Of a stretch of DNA of 64,000 nucleotides, positions 47,051-54,479 are shown piece after piece. The notes beneath the pieces were generated by a model. The model was not told the origin of the DNA and searched no databases. It worked only from the letters and a program-made list of their open reading frames with translations. The DNA is from Neomesorhizobium albiziae (GTDB taxonomy: Bacteria > Pseudomonadota > Alphaproteobacteria > Rhizobiales > Rhizobiaceae). Within the stretch, counting starts at the first letter, position 1, and the number at the start of each line of letters is the position of its first letter. A program made the position numbers and the translations under genes. Where the stretch lies: positions 248,001 to 312,000 of the forward strand of contig NZ_FOSL01000005.1 in NCBI RefSeq assembly GCF_900114255.1, in the 5' to 3' direction.

Positions 47051-47536
47051 ATGAACGAGGTCGGGCCGCAGGCCTATCGTGACGCGATGGCGCGTTTCGC
47101 GGGTGCGGTTCACATCATCACCACCGATGGCGCGGCCGGAAAACGCGGTGTCACGGTGATTGCCGCCTGTTCCGTTTCGGATTCGCCGCCGACCGTGCTT
47201 GCCTGTCTCAACCGCGAGAACCCCAACAATGCCTGTTTTGTCGCCAATGGCAGGTTTGCGCTCAACACGCTGGCCGCCGACCAGCAGGACCTGTCGGAGG
47301 CGTTTTCAGGCCTGACCGGCCTGCCGACGCAGGAGCGGTTCAAGCTAGGTCATTGGGACACAATAACCACCGGCGCGCCGACGCTGCGCGAAGCGATCGC
47401 CGTGTTCGACTGCGAACTGATCGACAGCAAGGATCTGGCGACCCACCGTGTGCTATTTGGCAAGGTGACAGGGTTGCGCATCGGCGATAATTTGCGGCCG
47501 CTGCTTTACCATGATCGCGCCTATCACGTGCTCTGA
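47051..47536 (+). CDS. Flavin reductase domain protein
   Basis: A 161-aa FMN-binding split-barrel protein of the flavin reductase (RutF/HpaC-like) family: MARFAGAVHIITTDGAAGKRGVTVIAAC shows the typical N-terminal strand pair with the flavin-contact Thr/Ser positions, followed by VLACLNRENPNNACFVANGRFALNTLA. It probably supplies reduced flavin. The open frame begins at GTG 47042; ATG 47051 (MNEVGPQAY) is the likelier start. First gene of the rightward cluster; palindromic element C begins exactly after its stop. Confidence 0.88.
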   Translation: MNEVGPQAYRDAMARFAGAVHIITTDGAAGKRGVTVIAACSVSDSPPTVLACLNRENPNNACFVANGRFALNTLAADQQDLSEAFSGLTGLPTQERFKLGHWDTITTGAPTLREAIAVFDCELIDSKDLATHRVLFGKVTGLRIGDNLRPLLYHDRAYHVL

Positions 47537-47677
47537 GAGACCGTTTGGAAATGCATGATGGCGGGCTGCAAATGGCAATTTCTGCGCTTCCGGTGCTCGC
47601 GTACCTGAATGTACGCTGCGCTCCGGTTCTCGAAATAACCATTTTCGCTACGCCCTGACGCATTTCAAACGGTCTCT
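47536..47677. repeat. Palindromic intergenic element, type C, copy 1
   Basis: A 142-bp imperfect inverted repeat filling the gap between the flavin reductase stop and the MoxR start. The outer arms are AGAGACCGTTTGGAAATGC (47536-47554) and GCATTTCAAACGGTCTCT (47660-47677). The core contains GCGCTTCCGGTGCTCGCGTAC facing GTACGCTGCGCTCCGGTTCTC. It shares its core almost base for base with copy 2 at 48641-48763. Confidence 0.85.
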
Positions 47678-47707
47678 GACACGGCGGCCGATCCCTCCGG
47701 AGACGAA

Positions 47708-48640
47708 ATGTCCGATCCGAAACCGCGCGGCCTGCCGCAATCGATCGATGAGACGCTGGCGCTGCTGACCAGCGCCGACTATGTCGCAGACCGCGCGCTG
47801 GCGACGGTGCTTTTCCTCAGCCTGCGCATGGGCAGGCCGCTTTTCCTTGAAGGCGAGGCGGGGGTCGGCAAGACCGAGATCGCCAAGGTGCTCGCGGCAG
47901 CACTTGGGCGCAGGCTGATCCGGCTTCAGTGCTATGAAGGGCTCGACGTCTCGTCGGCGGTCTATGAGTGGAACTACGCCGCCCAGATGATCGAGATCCG
48001 GATGGAAGAGGCTGCTGGAGCAGTCGACCGCAAGGATATGGAAAAGAACGTCTTTTCCGAAAAGTACCTTATACGCCGGCCGGTGCTCGACGCCCTCACG
48101 GGCAAGAAGGGGGCAGCCCCTGTCTTCCTGATCGACGAACTCGACCGCACCGACGAGGCATTCGAGGCGTTCCTTCTCGAAATCCTCTCAGACTTCCAGG
48201 TGACAGTGCCCGAACTCGGCACCATCAAGGCGGAAGAAGCGCCGATCGTCATCATCACCACCAATCGCACGCGCGAAATCCACGACGCGCTGAAGCGGCG
48301 CTGCCTCTACCACTGGGTCGACTACCCCGATGCGGTGCGGGAACTGGAAATCGTGCGCCGCAAGGTGCCGGAGGCGAACCAGCGGCTTTCGGCCGAGGTG
48401 GTGCGCTTCATCCAGAAGCTGCGGGAGCTGGAGCTTTTCAAGGTGCCGGGCGTGGCCGAAACGATCGACTGGGCCGGTGCGCTGACCGAACTCGACAAGG
48501 TGGCGCTCGATCCGGAAACTGTTTCCGACACGATCGGCGTCCTGTTGAAATACCAGGACGACATCGCCCGCATCGCGCAAGGCGAAGGCAGGCGTATCCT
48601 CAACGAGGTGAAGGCGGAGCTTTCCGCCGCGGCGGAGTGA
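47708..48640 (+). CDS. MoxR-family AAA+ ATPase (CoxD-like)
   Basis: A 310-aa AAA+ chaperone-type ATPase. Walker A is LEGEAGVGKTEIAKVLA, Walker B is VFLIDELDRTDEAF, sensor 1 is IVIITTNRTREIHDALKRRC, and the arginine-finger region is near RRCLYHWVDYP. It matches CoxD/MoxR proteins that, with a VWA partner, mature metal or Mo enzymes. The next gene encodes such a VWA protein. Starts after element C copy 1; stop at 48640 is immediately followed by copy 2. Confidence 0.92.
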   Translation: MSDPKPRGLPQSIDETLALLTSADYVADRALATVLFLSLRMGRPLFLEGEAGVGKTEIAKVLAAALGRRLIRLQCYEGLDVSSAVYEWNYAAQMIEIRMEEAAGAVDRKDMEKNVFSEKYLIRRPVLDALTGKKGAAPVFLIDELDRTDEAFEAFLLEILSDFQVTVPELGTIKAEEAPIVIITTNRTREIHDALKRRCLYHWVDYPDAVRELEIVRRKVPEANQRLSAEVVRFIQKLRELELFKVPGVAETIDWAGALTELDKVALDPETVSDTIGVLLKYQDDIARIAQGEGRRILNEVKAELSAAAE

Positions 48641-48763
48641 GCAAAATGCTTGAAGACTGGCTGCAAACGGCAATTTCTGCGCTTCCGGTGCTCACGTACC
48701 AAAATGTACGCTCCGCTCCGGTTCTCGAAATCACCGTTTTCGCCGCGTCTTGAAGCATTTTGC
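48641..48763. repeat. Palindromic intergenic element, type C, copy 2
   Basis: A 123-bp inverted repeat starting one base after the MoxR stop. The outer arms GCAAAATGCTTGAAGAC (48641-48657) and GTCTTGAAGCATTTTGC (48747-48763) pair with one mismatch. The core is shared with copy 1 (GGCAATTTCTGCGCTTCCGG, then CGTAC...GTACG, then CGCTCCGGTTCTCGAAAT). Only 12 bp separate it from the next start codon. Confidence 0.88.
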
Positions 48764-48775
48764 GTCGGCCCCAGC

Positions 48776-50020
48776 ATGGAAAACGTCCACGCTCGCTCAA
48801 ACCTAGCCAAGCCCGACGGCCGCATCGCCGACAATATCGTCTATTTCGCCCGCGCGCTCAGAAAGGCCGGCATGCGGGTGGGGCCGGCTTCGGTGAAGGA
48901 TGCGATCGAAGCGGTGCTGGCCGCCGGCATCGGCAACCGCGATGATTTTTACTGGACGCTGCATGCGGTGCTGGTGTCGAGGCACGAGGACCACGCGACG
49001 TTCGACGAAGCGTTCCGGCTGTTCTGGAAATCACGCGAGCTGATCGAGAAGATGCTGGCGATGTTTTCGCCGGTGGCGCCCGACAACCGCGAGAAGCAGA
49101 AGCCGCGGGCGGCGGAATCGCGGGTCGCCGACGCCATGTTCGAAGGCCACAACAAGAACCGGAAGCCGCAGGAGGTTCCCGAGGTCGAGGTCGACGCGCG
49201 CTTCACCTTTTCCGGCAACGAGGTGCTGCGCGGCAAGGATTTCGCGCAGATGAGCGCTGCCGAGATCGCCGACGCGAAGCGGGCGATTGCCGAACTCAGG
49301 CTGCCATTCGACATGGTGCGGACGCGCCGCTTCAGGCCGGATCCGCACGGCCGGCGAGCCGATCCGCGCGCCATGATGCGCTCCGCGCTTAGAACCGGCG
49401 GCGATCTGATCGTGCCGAAATTCCGCTCGCCGCGCGAGATGCATCCGCCGCTGGTCGTGCTTGCCGACATTTCCGGCTCGATGAGCCAGTATACCCGTAT
49501 CTTCCTGCACTTCCTGCACGCGCTGGCGGAGAAGCGGCGGCGCGTCCACACCTTCGTATTCGGCACAAGGCTGACCAACCTAACGCGGCAGATGCGCCAC
49601 CGCGATCCCGACGAAGCGCTGGCCAACTGCTCGAGCGCGGTGAAGGATTGGTCGGGCGGCACCCGCATCGGCGACACGCTGGCCGAGTTCAACCGGCTAT
49701 GGTCGAGGCGCGTGCTGGGGCAGGGCGCGGTGGTGCTGTTGATCACCGATGGACTGGAGCGCGACGATGTAGCCGGGCTTGCCGAGGAGATGGAGAGGTT
49801 GAAAAAATCCTGCCGGCGGCTGATCTGGCTGAACCCGTTGCTGCGCTTCGACGGTTTCGAGGCGCGTGCCCGCGGCGTGCGCACGATGCTGCCTTATGTG
49901 GACGAGTTCCGGCCGGTGCACAACCTCAACGCGCTCTCCGACCTGGTAGCCTCGCTGGGGGCTGCGAGGACGCGCGGCAGCGACCCCAGGCTGTGGCTTG
50001 GCAATCGGCGCGCGGCGTGA
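48776..50020 (+). CDS. VWA-domain protein (CoxE-like)
   Basis: A 414-aa protein of the CoxE/VWA-containing family that partners MoxR ATPases. The N-terminal half is helical (ARALRKAGMRVGPASVKDAI) with FTFSGNEVLRGKDFAQMSAAEI. The VWA fold starts near residue 220 with the MIDAS motif VVLADISGSMSQYTR (DxSxS), followed by DWSGGTRIGDTLAEFN and VVLLITDGLERDD. ATG 48776 is chosen; the open frame to 48650 is only translation of the repeat. Role inferred: maturation of a Mo-hydroxylase as in the cox system. Confidence 0.9.
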   Translation: MENVHARSNLAKPDGRIADNIVYFARALRKAGMRVGPASVKDAIEAVLAAGIGNRDDFYWTLHAVLVSRHEDHATFDEAFRLFWKSRELIEKMLAMFSPVAPDNREKQKPRAAESRVADAMFEGHNKNRKPQEVPEVEVDARFTFSGNEVLRGKDFAQMSAAEIADAKRAIAELRLPFDMVRTRRFRPDPHGRRADPRAMMRSALRTGGDLIVPKFRSPREMHPPLVVLADISGSMSQYTRIFLHFLHALAEKRRRVHTFVFGTRLTNLTRQMRHRDPDEALANCSSAVKDWSGGTRIGDTLAEFNRLWSRRVLGQGAVVLLITDGLERDDVAGLAEEMERLKKSCRRLIWLNPLLRFDGFEARARGVRTMLPYVDEFRPVHNLNALSDLVASLGAARTRGSDPRLWLGNRRAA

Positions 50021-50049
50021 CCATATTTCCGGTGAGGAGATTTTTTGCC

Positions 50050-50388
50050 ATGGACAACCCGACAGCACTCGACGAGAGCCGCGATCCCCTGATCATCGCT
50101 GAAAACTGGATGAAGGACGGCAAGGACGTCGCCATCGCGACGGTGGTCGAGACGTGGGGTTCGGCGCCGCGGCCGGTCGGCAGCCACCTGGTCATCGACG
50201 CGGAGGGAAATTTCCACGGCTCCGTCTCCGGCGGCTGCGTCGAGGGCGCGGTGGTTTCGGAAGCCGTCGACATCATCGGAAGCGGCAAAGCGAAAATGCT
50301 GGAATTCGGCGTCGCCGACGAAACGGCCTGGCAGGTGGGCTTGTCCTGCGGCGGGCGCATCAAGGTCTATGTGGAGCGCTTAGGTTAA
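50050..50388 (+). CDS. XdhC/CoxI-type protein, N-terminal module
   Basis: A 112-aa protein corresponding to the XdhC_CoxI domain: DVAIATVVETWGSAPRPVGSHL, FHGSVSGGCVEGAVV (conserved SGGCVE) and a cysteine in VGLSCGGRIKVYVERL. XdhC-type proteins bind and sulfurate molybdenum cofactor for xanthine dehydrogenase-class enzymes. Only the N-terminal half is present; the C-terminal Rossmann half is the next gene, so a usually fused protein is split. ATG 50050 is the start; the long open frame upstream overlaps the VWA gene. Confidence 0.88.
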   Translation: MDNPTALDESRDPLIIAENWMKDGKDVAIATVVETWGSAPRPVGSHLVIDAEGNFHGSVSGGCVEGAVVSEAVDIIGSGKAKMLEFGVADETAWQVGLSCGGRIKVYVERLG

Positions 50389-50420
50389 AACGTATGGAAT
50401 TTTGTGTCGTGTTCCTTCGC

Positions 50421-50538
50421 GCCCCCCTCTGTCCTGCCGGACATCTCCCCCACAGGTCGGGAGATCACGCGCGTCAGCCTTTGCGGCTAGCCAATCTCCC
50501 CCCTTGTGGGGGAGATGTCCGGCAGGACAGAGGGGGGC
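50421..50538. repeat. Palindromic intergenic element, type B, copy 1
   Basis: Perfect 34-bp inverted arms at 50421-50454 and 50505-50538, with a 50-nt spacer that includes inner complementary runs (GGGAGAT / CCAATCTCCCCCC). The arm core is CTCTGTCCTGCCGGACATCT. It occupies the gap between the two XdhC-type genes. Confidence 0.9.
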
Positions 50539-50593
50539 AACGTAGAACAGTCCCTGTCCGGGAGCGAAAAACTCCTGGCAAGGAGCACTGACA

Positions 50594-51304
50594 ATGGACC
50601 CATTCGTCCTCAAGACTCTGAATGCAGAACGCCGGGCTCGCCGTGCGGCGATCCTGGTGACTGATCTCGGCGACGGCCGCGACCGGGTGGTGAGGGAAGG
50701 TGACGCCGTTGCAGGCGCGCTGGGCGAGGCGATCGCCAAGGCATTCCGGTCGGGAAGTTCCGGTTTGGTGGAAGCCGAGGGGCTGACCTTTTTCCTCAAT
50801 GTGCATGTGCCGCGGCCGCGGCTGGTGGTGATCGGCGCGGTTCATATCAGCCAGGCGCTGGCGCCGATGGCCAAAATCGCCGGCTACGACATGGAGATCA
50901 TCGACCCGCGCACCGCATTCGCCACCGACGACCGCTTTCCCGACGTGGCGCTGCATGCGGAGTGGCCGGAGGATGTGCTGAAGCGGCAGCCGCTCGACGG
51001 CTACACCGCGCTTGCGGCGGTGACGCATGACCCCAAGATCGACGATTTCGCTGTCAAGGCCGCACTCGACGCCGGCTGCTTCTATGTCGGGGCGCTGGGC
51101 AGCCGGAAAACGCATGCCAAGCGCGTCGAAAGGCTGCTGGCGCTGGGGGCCGGCGCCGAAGCCATCGAGCGCATCCACGCGCCGATCGGCCTCAACATCG
51201 GCGCCGCCAGCCCCGCCGAGATCGCGGTTGCCGTGCTTGCCGAGGTGATCCAGGCGCTGCGGTCGCGCGGATCGGGCCGTGACGCTAAAGGTGAAGCGGC
51301 GTGA
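50594..51304 (+). CDS. XdhC-family protein, C-terminal Rossmann module
   Basis: A 236-aa protein with an N-terminal segment and the XdhC C-terminal Rossmann domain: LVVIGAVHISQALAPMAKIAG (nucleotide/cofactor loop), DMEIIDPRTAFATDDRF, YTALAAVTHDPKIDDFAV and FYVGALGSRKTHAKRVERL, then IGLNIGAASPAEIAVAVLAE. AAGGAG at 50580-50585 precedes ATG 50594. The stop overlaps the next start (GTGA). Complements the preceding N-terminal module. Confidence 0.92.
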   Translation: MDPFVLKTLNAERRARRAAILVTDLGDGRDRVVREGDAVAGALGEAIAKAFRSGSSGLVEAEGLTFFLNVHVPRPRLVVIGAVHISQALAPMAKIAGYDMEIIDPRTAFATDDRFPDVALHAEWPEDVLKRQPLDGYTALAAVTHDPKIDDFAVKAALDAGCFYVGALGSRKTHAKRVERLLALGAGAEAIERIHAPIGLNIGAASPAEIAVAVLAEVIQALRSRGSGRDAKGEAA

Positions 51305-52911
51305 AGTTCGGACCGGTTGCAATCGCCAAGGCCGAAGGCGCGGTTCTTGCGCATGCCTTGACCACGGGCGACCGCCGCTTCCGCAAGGCGCATGTGCTGA
51401 GCGCAGACGATGTTGCGGTGTTGCGCGCCGCCGGCATCACCGAAGTGATCGCGGCGGTGCTGGCGCCAGACGATCTTTCGGAGGATCGCGCCGCCGAGAA
51501 GATTGTGGAGGGGCTGACTTTCGGGAATATCGAGACGAAGGCTGCGGCCACCGGCCGCGTGAACCTGCACGCCCTGTCGTCGGGTGTCTTCACCGTCGAC
51601 AAGGCGCTGATCGACGCCATCAACGCCGTCGACCCGGCGGTCACGGTCGCCACCGTCGCCCAGCACGCGGCGGTCGAAAGAGGCCAGATGGTGGCGACGG
51701 TGAAGATTATCCCGTTCGCCGTGCCTGCCGATATCGTTGCCAAGGTCGTTGCGCTGTCTGCCGGCCGCGAGGCTTTCGCGGTGCATTCCTATCGGGCGCT
51801 GAAGGTCGGCCTCGTGCAGACCGTTCTGCCGGGCATCAAGGACAGCGTGCTCGACAAGACGGTTAAAATCACGCAGGCGCGGCTGCAGCGTTCGGCAAGC
51901 CGCATCGTCGGCGAGCGGCGCCCGCCGCATCGGCCCGAGCCGGTGGCCGAGGCGATCCGTTCGCTGGCTGGCGAAAGCGACATGGTGGTGGTGTTTGGAG
52001 CCTCGGCGATGAGCGATCCGGGCGACGTCATTCCAGCGGCGATCGAAGCGGCGGGCGGCAGTGTCTTGCGGACAGGCATGCCAGTCGACCCCGGCAACCT
52101 GATCGTGGTCGGCGAATTCGGGGGCAAGCCGGTTCTCGGCGCGCCAGGTTGCGCGCGCAGTCCCAAGGAAAACGGCTTCGACTGGGTGCTCGACCGGTTG
52201 ATAGCCGGCATCGACGTCACCGATGCCGACATCGCGGGCATGGGGGTCGGCGGGCTTTTGATGGAAATCCCGACGCGGCCGCAGCCGCGCGAAGCTGTTC
52301 GCACCACTGCGCGCAACGCGGTTCATGCCGTCGTGCTGGGAGCTGGCCAGTCGAGCCGCATGGGCGGCCCCAACAAGCTGCTCGCGCTGTTTGGCGGACA
52401 GCCGCTGATCCGCCGTACGGTGGAGCGCGCGACGGCAAGCCATGTCGGCGGGACCGTAGTGGTGGCCGGTCATCAGGCCGACCGCGTGCGCGCCGCACTT
52501 TTCGGCCTCGACCTGACCTTTGTCGAAAACAGCGCCTACCGAACTGGGCTTGCCAGTTCGCTGAAGGCCGGTATCACGGCGCTGCCGGACGGCGCCGCCG
52601 GCGCCTTGGTCGTACTTGGCGATATGCCGGACGTTTCGTCGACCGATCTCGACCGTCTGGTCGCCGCGTTCACCGCGGCAGGCGGCACCTCGATCGTGCG
52701 CGCGACGCACAATGGTAAGCGCGGCAACCCGGTCATCCTGCCGCGTTCGGTATTTCCGGCGGTGGCGATGCTTGAAGGCGACACCGGCGCCAGGCATATC
52801 GTGGAGCAGGAAGGCCTGGCGGTGATCGACGTCGAGATCGGCGCCGGTGCCAGCGTGGATGTCGACACACCGGAAGCGCTGCGTATGGCCGGCGGCGTTC
52901 TGCAGGATTAG
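51301..52911 (+). CDS. Molybdopterin-binding (MoeA-like) plus MobA-like nucleotidyltransferase fusion
   Basis: A 536-aa two-domain enzyme. Residues 1-330 resemble a MoeA/MoCF-type molybdopterin-binding module (GAVLAHALTTGDRRFRKAH, VVVFGASAMSDPGDV, GGKPVLGAPGCARSPKENGF). Residues 340-536 form a MobA/MocA-type NTP transferase with VVLGAGQSSRMGGPNKLL, VVLGDMPDVSSTDLD and RGNPVILPRSVF. MocA-type domains attach CMP to the molybdenum cofactor, the form used by xanthine dehydrogenase/CO dehydrogenase-type enzymes, consistent with the XdhC neighbours. GTG start overlaps the previous stop by 4 bp. Confidence 0.9.
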   Translation: MKFGPVAIAKAEGAVLAHALTTGDRRFRKAHVLSADDVAVLRAAGITEVIAAVLAPDDLSEDRAAEKIVEGLTFGNIETKAAATGRVNLHALSSGVFTVDKALIDAINAVDPAVTVATVAQHAAVERGQMVATVKIIPFAVPADIVAKVVALSAGREAFAVHSYRALKVGLVQTVLPGIKDSVLDKTVKITQARLQRSASRIVGERRPPHRPEPVAEAIRSLAGESDMVVVFGASAMSDPGDVIPAAIEAAGGSVLRTGMPVDPGNLIVVGEFGGKPVLGAPGCARSPKENGFDWVLDRLIAGIDVTDADIAGMGVGGLLMEIPTRPQPREAVRTTARNAVHAVVLGAGQSSRMGGPNKLLALFGGQPLIRRTVERATASHVGGTVVVAGHQADRVRAALFGLDLTFVENSAYRTGLASSLKAGITALPDGAAGALVVLGDMPDVSSTDLDRLVAAFTAAGGTSIVRATHNGKRGNPVILPRSVFPAVAMLEGDTGARHIVEQEGLAVIDVEIGAGASVDVDTPEALRMAGGVLQD

Positions 52912-52944
52912 CCGTGAACACTACAAGTGTTAGCGCTCTTTCGC

Positions 52945-53102
52945 GCCCCCCTCTGTCCTGCCGGACATCTCCCCCACACGGGGGGAGATTGGCCGGCCGC
53001 CATCTTGGCCTTCCTTTTGCAACATCGAAAATTGAGGCAACCGAAAATGAAGGCGTGATCTCCCCCCGTGTGGGGGAGATGTCCGGCAGGACAGAGGGGG
53101 GC
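52945..53102. repeat. Palindromic intergenic element, type B, copy 2
   Basis: Perfect 45-bp inverted arms (52945-52989 and 53058-53102) around a 68-nt spacer. The outer 34 bp are identical to the type B copy at 50421-50538. Each arm is itself part-palindromic (ATCTCCCCC-ACAC-GGGGGGAGAT). The right arm supplies the ATG used as the next gene's start. Confidence 0.92.
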
Positions 53103-53996
53103 AACGTAAGGAGCAAGCCGAGAAGATTCACCCACTTCTTTGCCACCGCGTTTACGGCACTTTTTCTTGCCTCGGCCGCCCACGCGCTCACGCTTTCGTC
53201 GCAGAAGGACGATCTGTTCGCCTATCCCGGCATCCTGTCGAGCAAAGACAATGGGGCCTTTTCCGTCGTCGATTACCAGGAGAGCCGCGACATCGACAAA
53301 CGCGACCAGGTGCCGGAACGGCGGGTCAAGGCGAAATATGTATCGCTTGGCGTACGCCGGCAGCAGCAGGACCTGATGCTGAAAACCGCCGCTGGCAATG
53401 TCCGCCATGTCGCGGTTGGCCGGGTGGAAGGGGCCAAGCTTATCGTCATCTACCTGCATGGGCAGGGCGGCAGCCGCAAGCAAGGCGTCGATGACTTCAC
53501 CTTCGGGGGCAATTTCAACCGGGTGAAAAATCTCGCCGCCAACAATGGCGGGCTTTACCTGTCGCCGGATTTTTCCGATTTCGGTGATGAGGGGGCGGCT
53601 GAAGTCGCCGCGCTGATTTCGCACTATGCGGAAAAATCGCCTGGCGCTCCGGTCTTCGTCGCTTGCGGCTCGATGGGGGGAGGGCTGTGCTGGGATCTCG
53701 CGGGGAACAGCAATATCGCGAAAAAATTGGGCGGGCTGCTGCTGCTCGGCTCGCACGGAGACGACGGCTTTTTCGGCAGTGCGGCGTTCAAGCGCAAGGT
53801 GCCTGTGTTTATCGGACAGGGCAGCAAGGATACGGTGTTTCCCGTCAAAAAGCAGGAAGCGTTTTATCGAGCAATTCGCGCAAAATCAGCTGGTTATCCC
53901 GTGAAGTTCGTGCGTTTCGAGAACGGCACCCATGGCACGCCGATCCGCATGATGGACTGGCGCGAAACGCTGAACTGGATGCTGGCAGTGCGTTGA
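53079..53996 (+). CDS. Secreted alpha/beta hydrolase-like protein
   Basis: A protein of about 305 aa. A signal-peptide-like sequence (RRFTHFFATAFTALFLASA, then AHA) leads into an alpha/beta hydrolase fold: LIVIYLHGQGGSRKQG (oxyanion region), VFVACGSMGGGLCWDLA (Ser nucleophile elbow), IGQGSKDTVFP (Asp) and ENGTHGTPIR (His). Substrate unknown. The only ATG before the signal peptide is 53079, inside the right arm of element B, so the repeat supplies the start codon and about ten codons. The frame is open further back to GTG 52914 through the whole element. Confidence 0.75.
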   Translation: MSGRTEGGNVRSKPRRFTHFFATAFTALFLASAAHALTLSSQKDDLFAYPGILSSKDNGAFSVVDYQESRDIDKRDQVPERRVKAKYVSLGVRRQQQDLMLKTAAGNVRHVAVGRVEGAKLIVIYLHGQGGSRKQGVDDFTFGGNFNRVKNLAANNGGLYLSPDFSDFGDEGAAEVAALISHYAEKSPGAPVFVACGSMGGGLCWDLAGNSNIAKKLGGLLLLGSHGDDGFFGSAAFKRKVPVFIGQGSKDTVFPVKKQEAFYRAIRAKSAGYPVKFVRFENGTHGTPIRMMDWRETLNWMLAVR

Positions 53997-53997
53997 A

Positions 53998-54417
53998 ATG
54001 GTAGGCCATATCGATCCGACCCGGGAGAAATTCGGCGCGTTCCGCGCATTGCCAGACGACGGCCCGGTTCACATGCTGAACCTGATCCGGCTGCGGGATC
54101 GAGCGGAATATGCGGATGGCCGCGAAGCGAGCGGCGCGCAAGCCTACGCTGCCTACGGCCGCGAGAGCGTACCGGTGTTCCGCGGAGTCGGTGGCCGCAT
54201 CGCCTGGAGTGGCGATTTCCGGCTGATGCTGATCGGTCCGGAGACCGAGCGCTGGGACATCTGCTTCATAGCCGAATACCCTTCCGCTGCTGCCTTCATC
54301 GCGATGGTCAAGGATCCCGAATACCAGAAGGCCGTGATCCACCGGCAGGCTGCGGTCGCCGACTCACGGCTGATCCGGATGGCGCCGAAAGCAGCCGGCG
54401 CCGGATTTGGCGAGTAG
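53998..54417 (+). CDS. DUF1330 family protein
   Basis: A 139-aa ferredoxin-like-fold protein: GPVHMLNLIRLRDRAEYADG, YAAYGRESVPVFRGVGGRI and ICFIAEYPSAAAFIAMVKDPEYQKAVIHR are the DUF1330 hallmarks (dimeric alpha/beta barrel). Function unknown. ATG 53998 begins one base after the hydrolase stop, so the two are co-transcribed. Confidence 0.88.
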   Translation: MVGHIDPTREKFGAFRALPDDGPVHMLNLIRLRDRAEYADGREASGAQAYAAYGRESVPVFRGVGGRIAWSGDFRLMLIGPETERWDICFIAEYPSAAAFIAMVKDPEYQKAVIHRQAAVADSRLIRMAPKAAGAGFGE

Positions 54418-54479
54418 CCACAGGTCAGTCAGGCATCACATCGAGCAGCGGTGACGTTCCTCCATGACGCGCGTCTCGC

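Noticed and set aside
48650-48775. N-terminal extension of the VWA protein through repeat C
   Set aside because: The extension is only translation of the repeat; the family-like protein begins at 48776.
51082-52797. A 571-codon minus-strand open frame opposite the MoeA-MobA gene
   Set aside because: Antisense shadow; the plus-strand frame has clear MoeA-like and MobA-like motifs.
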